Shown: positions 60,627 through 64,000 of the stretch, piece after piece
How positions within the stretch are numbered: the stretch's first letter is position 1
How the letters are laid out: each line of letters begins with the position of its first letter
From: Ascidia mentula
Lineage: Eukaryota; Chordata; Ascidiacea; Phlebobranchia; Ascidiidae
DNA length: 64,000 nt
NCBI GenBank assembly: GCA_947561715.1
Contig: OX387203.1
Coordinates: 10,912,001 to 10,976,000 of the forward strand
Direction of reading: 5' to 3'
Position numbers and translations under genes: made by a program
The notes under the pieces: model-generated
What the model was told of the DNA's origin: nothing
Databases searched by the model: none
Seen by the model: only the letters and a program-made list of their open reading frames with translations

Positions 60627-61110
60627 CTGCCGTAGGATTCGTTGTCGTTTCAGACCTAGGAGCGCTGCACACCAACATCACAACGTGCGATTGACCATCA
60701 GCAAGACCTACGATGATTCAATAAGCGCAACCTGCATACGATCCCGACCATCTCCAACCAAAACCACCACGTTTGGACTGTCCTCGGGATGTTAAGGTCT
60801 GTCGATGTGGATCAAAGTAAACGTTCTGAGAACCGAGTTGGCGTTTGCGTTTCGATGGGTTTTGCTTTGGGCAGCACGGCCGGGTGGCCACCTTTCGTCA
60901 CATGCAGCTTGTCGCAACCCATCACCTCCCAGTGCGACTGGCTGCGATCCTACGAGAGACGGTGATTCTCCGTGAGGAAATCACATTTACATGGGCGCCT
61001 GACTCGATAACCTTTATGGTTTTGTCGGTGCCCATGCCATTTCATTTCCTTTTATATTGTTCTTTGCGTAGTTGTTTTTTTTCGCAAAATAAACATGATT
61101 TGATTTGATA
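60627..61110 (+). mobile_element. 3' end of a non-LTR element with TGATT tail
   Basis: The sequence ends in AAATAAACATGATTTGATTT before the BEL/Pao fossil resumes. Short TGATT-type tandem tails are usual at CR1/L2-type 3' ends. It may be the 3'UTR of the LINE just upstream or a separate truncated copy. Confidence 0.4.
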
Positions 61111-62437
61111 AGCAACAGCGAGCCTGTGTTGTCGTCAATCCCAGCCGAATATAGAACCGTGCAGTCTATTGTGTTAAATGCTGATGTGAAGAACATGGAA
61201 CATGTGCTCGGAGTGCTGTGGAATTATCGCTCCGTCATGTTCGAATTCGACATTAAAGTGAAGCAGTAGCCTGCAACGAGGAGAGGAATACTTTCCATGG
61301 TCAGTTCATTGTTTGACCTTTTAGGATTCGTTGCACCGGTAATGTTGCATGCACGAATGTTGTTGCAAGAACTTTGTAAAGAAAAGTATGACTGGGATCA
61401 GGAAGTTCCACCGGATATAGGAAAGAGGTGGAATGCAGGACTTCTGCAACTTCCGCGTCTATCGTGTATTAAGATTGAAAGGTGCTTCCAGACAAACGCA
61501 CATTAATTCGAGATGTGTGAGCTGCATCACTTTGCAGATGCGTCTTCCAGTGGATACGGGACAGTCGCGTATTTGCGAACGGTTGATAAGCAAAGCAGTG
61601 TGCATTGTACCTTTGAAGACAGTTTCCATACCCAGATTGGAATTGGCGGCAGCTACTCTTTCTGTTAGAATGGATCAAGTTTTGAGGCAGGAGCTTGATC
61701 TGAGTGTCGAACGATCTATTTTCTGGACCGACTCGACTTCAGTTCTACAAAGCATGAACAATGTGAGTAAACGTTTTTCTACATAAACGGTTTTTTTGTC
61801 GCCAACAGATTAGCAAAAATCGAAGAAGGGTTAGACGCGTCGCAGTGGAGGCATGTTCCAACTGAAAAGAACCCGGCCGATGATGCATCTCGCGGGTCTA
61901 CTGTTAGGGCCTTTCTCGAAAACAAGCGTTGGTTCTCCGGGCCATTGTTTCTGTACAAAGACGAAAGTCGCTGGCCTGCGAATCCTATAAACCAAACGCC
62001 GAAGAAAACGATGGTTTTGCATGCTACTGAGGAGCGTCAATTGTTTGATGACTTGATTCAGCGCTATTCTTCATGGAAGAAGTTAAAGCAGGCAGTAGCG
62101 TGGCTCCTGCGGTTTGTGGACTATCTTCAATCTCGAGGAGAACCGCAGAAGGGAATGACTGTCGCTGATCTTGCAAGGGCTGAAATCACGCTTGTTAAAT
62201 ATGTCCAGCGATGGGAATTTTCGGAGGAATTGGATGCACTGTGTAAGTGTGAAGACGTCGGTCGTGGTGAAAGGAAGAGGATTTTGAAAAAACTTCCGTC
62301 GAAGGCACTGTACAGTCTTAATCCAGTCTTGATTGATGGCGTTTTGCGAGTGGGTGGTCGTCTACAAAGGGCGCCAATACCATTCGACTTGAAGCACCCA
62401 ATTGTCTTACCAAACGCGCATCATATTACTACTTTAA

Positions 62438-63436
62438 CCCTTTAGAGCCCCAGGGGTCACCGGTGACCCCATGACTTTAAAGACCCATACAAGAAAGGTT
62501 TCTGCCTTTTCAATTTTTTTTCACCTTTAAAGCCCAGAATCCCCCTTTTGCCCTGATCTACATAAAATTTTAAAGCCGGTAGATGTCGCTATAGCAATAC
62601 CATTCATTTGGTAAACAATTTGCAAATAAAATTAGCAATCCTTTAGCTAAGGCCTGGTATAGTATCTATAAAAAAGTTAGATATTCGTAGCACGTATTTT
62701 TAAGACACGGCACACCTTATAATTTCATGGGGTCGTGTATGGGACATAGGGCATTGGTGACAAGTACGATGAAATTTTATGAATCATGTTTTTGAGCTTT
62801 TCAATGAATATTATTACATAACAGCATCATATGATACTAGAAATAATACGTGCATCATCTATTATCTCAATTTGACACCTTTTATTGATCAATGATTATC
62901 TCAAGGTCAGGTTTTTATTTTATGCACGGTAATATAGCTATTTGCGTGGGTTATTTCAAATTTTATTGGTATAAATAATCATTGATCAATAAAAGGTGTC
63001 AAATATTGCTGTTTTAACTTGCGTAGCATCAACACGGACCTACATACGGCGTTTTTTTTAGCTTCAAATACTGAAAAAACAAAGTTTTCTGCGCATATAA
63101 ACCTGCGAAACACGAAAATCACACGTAGTGGGGGTCTAAAAATTAGTTTTTTGACCAAATACAGCAAAATATTACCTCGATTTCATTCAGGTTGTTACTT
63201 GTACTACTAAAGAAATGCATAGCTACACTAGTTTCAACAATATTAAAAAGTTAATTTTTTTCAGCGTGAATCCTCCAGAGCCCAATGGGTCACAGTTGAC
63301 TCCACCAGAAAATGGGGGGTGGCGGTCAAAAATCTCAAATTTTTTTCATGAAATATGTTATTGGGCCCACCAACGCAACAAAACGCAATACATTAATTTT
63401 TTTCTGTTGCTCAGTATACCCGTGGGCTCTAAAGGG
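62438..63436. mobile_element. piggyBac-like non-autonomous DNA transposon
   Basis: This 999-bp element starts CCCTTTAGAGCCC and ends with the exact complement GGGCTCTAAAGGG, flanked by TTAA at 62434-62437 and 63437-63440. Terminal CCC and a TTAA target duplication are diagnostic of the piggyBac superfamily. No transposase frame is present. Near the left end is a palindrome GGGGTCACCGGTGACCCC. Inside, a perfect 29-bp inverted pair at 62871-62899 and about 62975-63003 (starting TTTGACACCTTTTATTGATC) surrounds a 75-bp spacer and may be a hairpin or a further nested MITE. It lies in the integrase part of the BEL/Pao fossil. Confidence 0.88.
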
Positions 63437-64000
63437 TTAATCATACGCGAGTCTCACGTGAATGTTTGTCATGTCGCACACTTGGTCAGATATTCGTCAG
63501 AAATACTGGATTGTGCGAGGTGAAGTTACAGTGAGAAGAATCCTTGGAAATTGTGTACTTTGTCGAAAAAGAAATGCATCGGTGTCGAAGCAGATGATGG
63601 CTGACTTACCTGTTGAGCGCACGATTCCGGTCGAGCATCCGTTTTCATGTGTTGGAGTGGATTACTTCGGACCTGTTGTCAAACAGGGAAGAAGCGAAGT
63701 CCAAAGGTATGGTTGCATCTTCACACGTATGACTGTTCGTGCCGTACATTTGGAGGTTGCGCACTCGCTATCTACCGACTCGTTTATTGATGCCTTTAGA
63801 AGGTTCATTGATGCCTTCAGAAGGCATATCTCTAGAAAAATGGAACCTAAAACACGTCGAGGATCATCTGCGTCAGTGGGGCGTTGACTGGTCATTTGAC
63901 CCACCCGCCGCCAACCATAGGAGTGGCGTCTGGGAACGCATGATTCGTTCAGTGCGCAAAATTTTGAACGTCTTGTTAGGACAACAGGTGCCTTCCGACG

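Larger units (their letters stand above)
58900..64000 (+). mobile_element. BEL/Pao LTR retrotransposon fossil, interrupted
   Basis: This is a second copy of the BEL/Pao family found at 23.85-26.74 kb, here on the plus strand and running off the window. Parts are a gag-like region with FEGDPLMYTRFMISFD (about 58935-59400), the reverse transcriptase end and RNase H region (about 61110-61790, with LFDLLGFVAPVMLHARMLLQ), the following linker (61800-62430), and the integrase zinc and core region (63440-64000). It is broken in several places. A non-LTR LINE lies between the gag and RT parts and a piggyBac-like element within the integrase part, so this fossil is older than both insertions. Confidence 0.85.

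Noticed and set aside
60845-61108. 87-codon frame before the BEL/Pao RT part
   Set aside because: Falls in the 3' end of a non-LTR element with a TGATT tail; not protein-like by family comparison.

Overview
The window looks like AT-rich genomic DNA of an invertebrate chordate, most probably an ascidian tunicate. The grounds are ten compact multi-exon genes that align in detail with vertebrate proteins, introns from 58 bases to about 1.5 kb, a secreted astacin/TSP1/kringle mosaic protease of the kind known from tunicates, and polypyrimidine-AG acceptor-like sites just before several start codons, as expected for spliced-leader trans-splicing. The species is inferred; no marker in the window fixes it.

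Layout of host genes: CEP85/CEP85L centrosomal coiled-coil protein (6164-3182, minus); TVP23 Golgi protein (8190-8932, plus), tail to tail with ZPR1 (11825-9187, minus); an 18-exon secreted astacin metalloprotease with four kringles and three TSP1 repeats (13381-23198, plus); a secreted coiled-coil pentraxin (28758-32685, plus), tail to tail with SCO1/SCO2 (34147-33085, minus); an NXPE/PC-esterase type II membrane protein with a damaged C-terminus (39234-42439, plus); intronless mitochondrial SSB (43717-44232, plus); an MXD (Mad) bHLH-zipper repressor (47338-51021, plus); and SEC20/BNIP1 SNARE (57173-54487, minus). They form no operon or pathway. SCO1 and mtSSB are mitochondrial, and TVP23 and SEC20 both serve the early secretory pathway.

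Mobile DNA fills much of the rest: a Ty3/Gypsy fossil at the left edge; two broken BEL/Pao fossils of one family (23.85-26.74 kb minus; 58.9 kb to the right edge, plus), the second interrupted by a non-LTR LINE and by a 999-bp piggyBac-like element in a TTAA site; an L1-like LINE tail (36.0-37.15 kb); a Harbinger deletion derivative with 15-bp terminal repeats (37185-38016); a hAT-like non-autonomous element (52.89-53.69 kb); a 1.36-kb inverted repeat directly upstream of SEC20; a 166-bp tandem satellite (34.7-35.4 kb); and a tRNA-headed SINE.

The most striking find is a family of small repeats that carry type I hammerhead self-cleaving ribozymes. One copy in NXPE intron 1 has an intact core, three paired stems and a 12-bp target-site duplication. 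A second locus, in intron 6 of the protease gene, carries two ribozymes facing each other in a foldback. A third, decayed locus beside the BEL fossil is a little over one tandem unit with a period of about 281 bp. This matches the retrozyme or Penelope-associated hammerhead elements known from metazoans.
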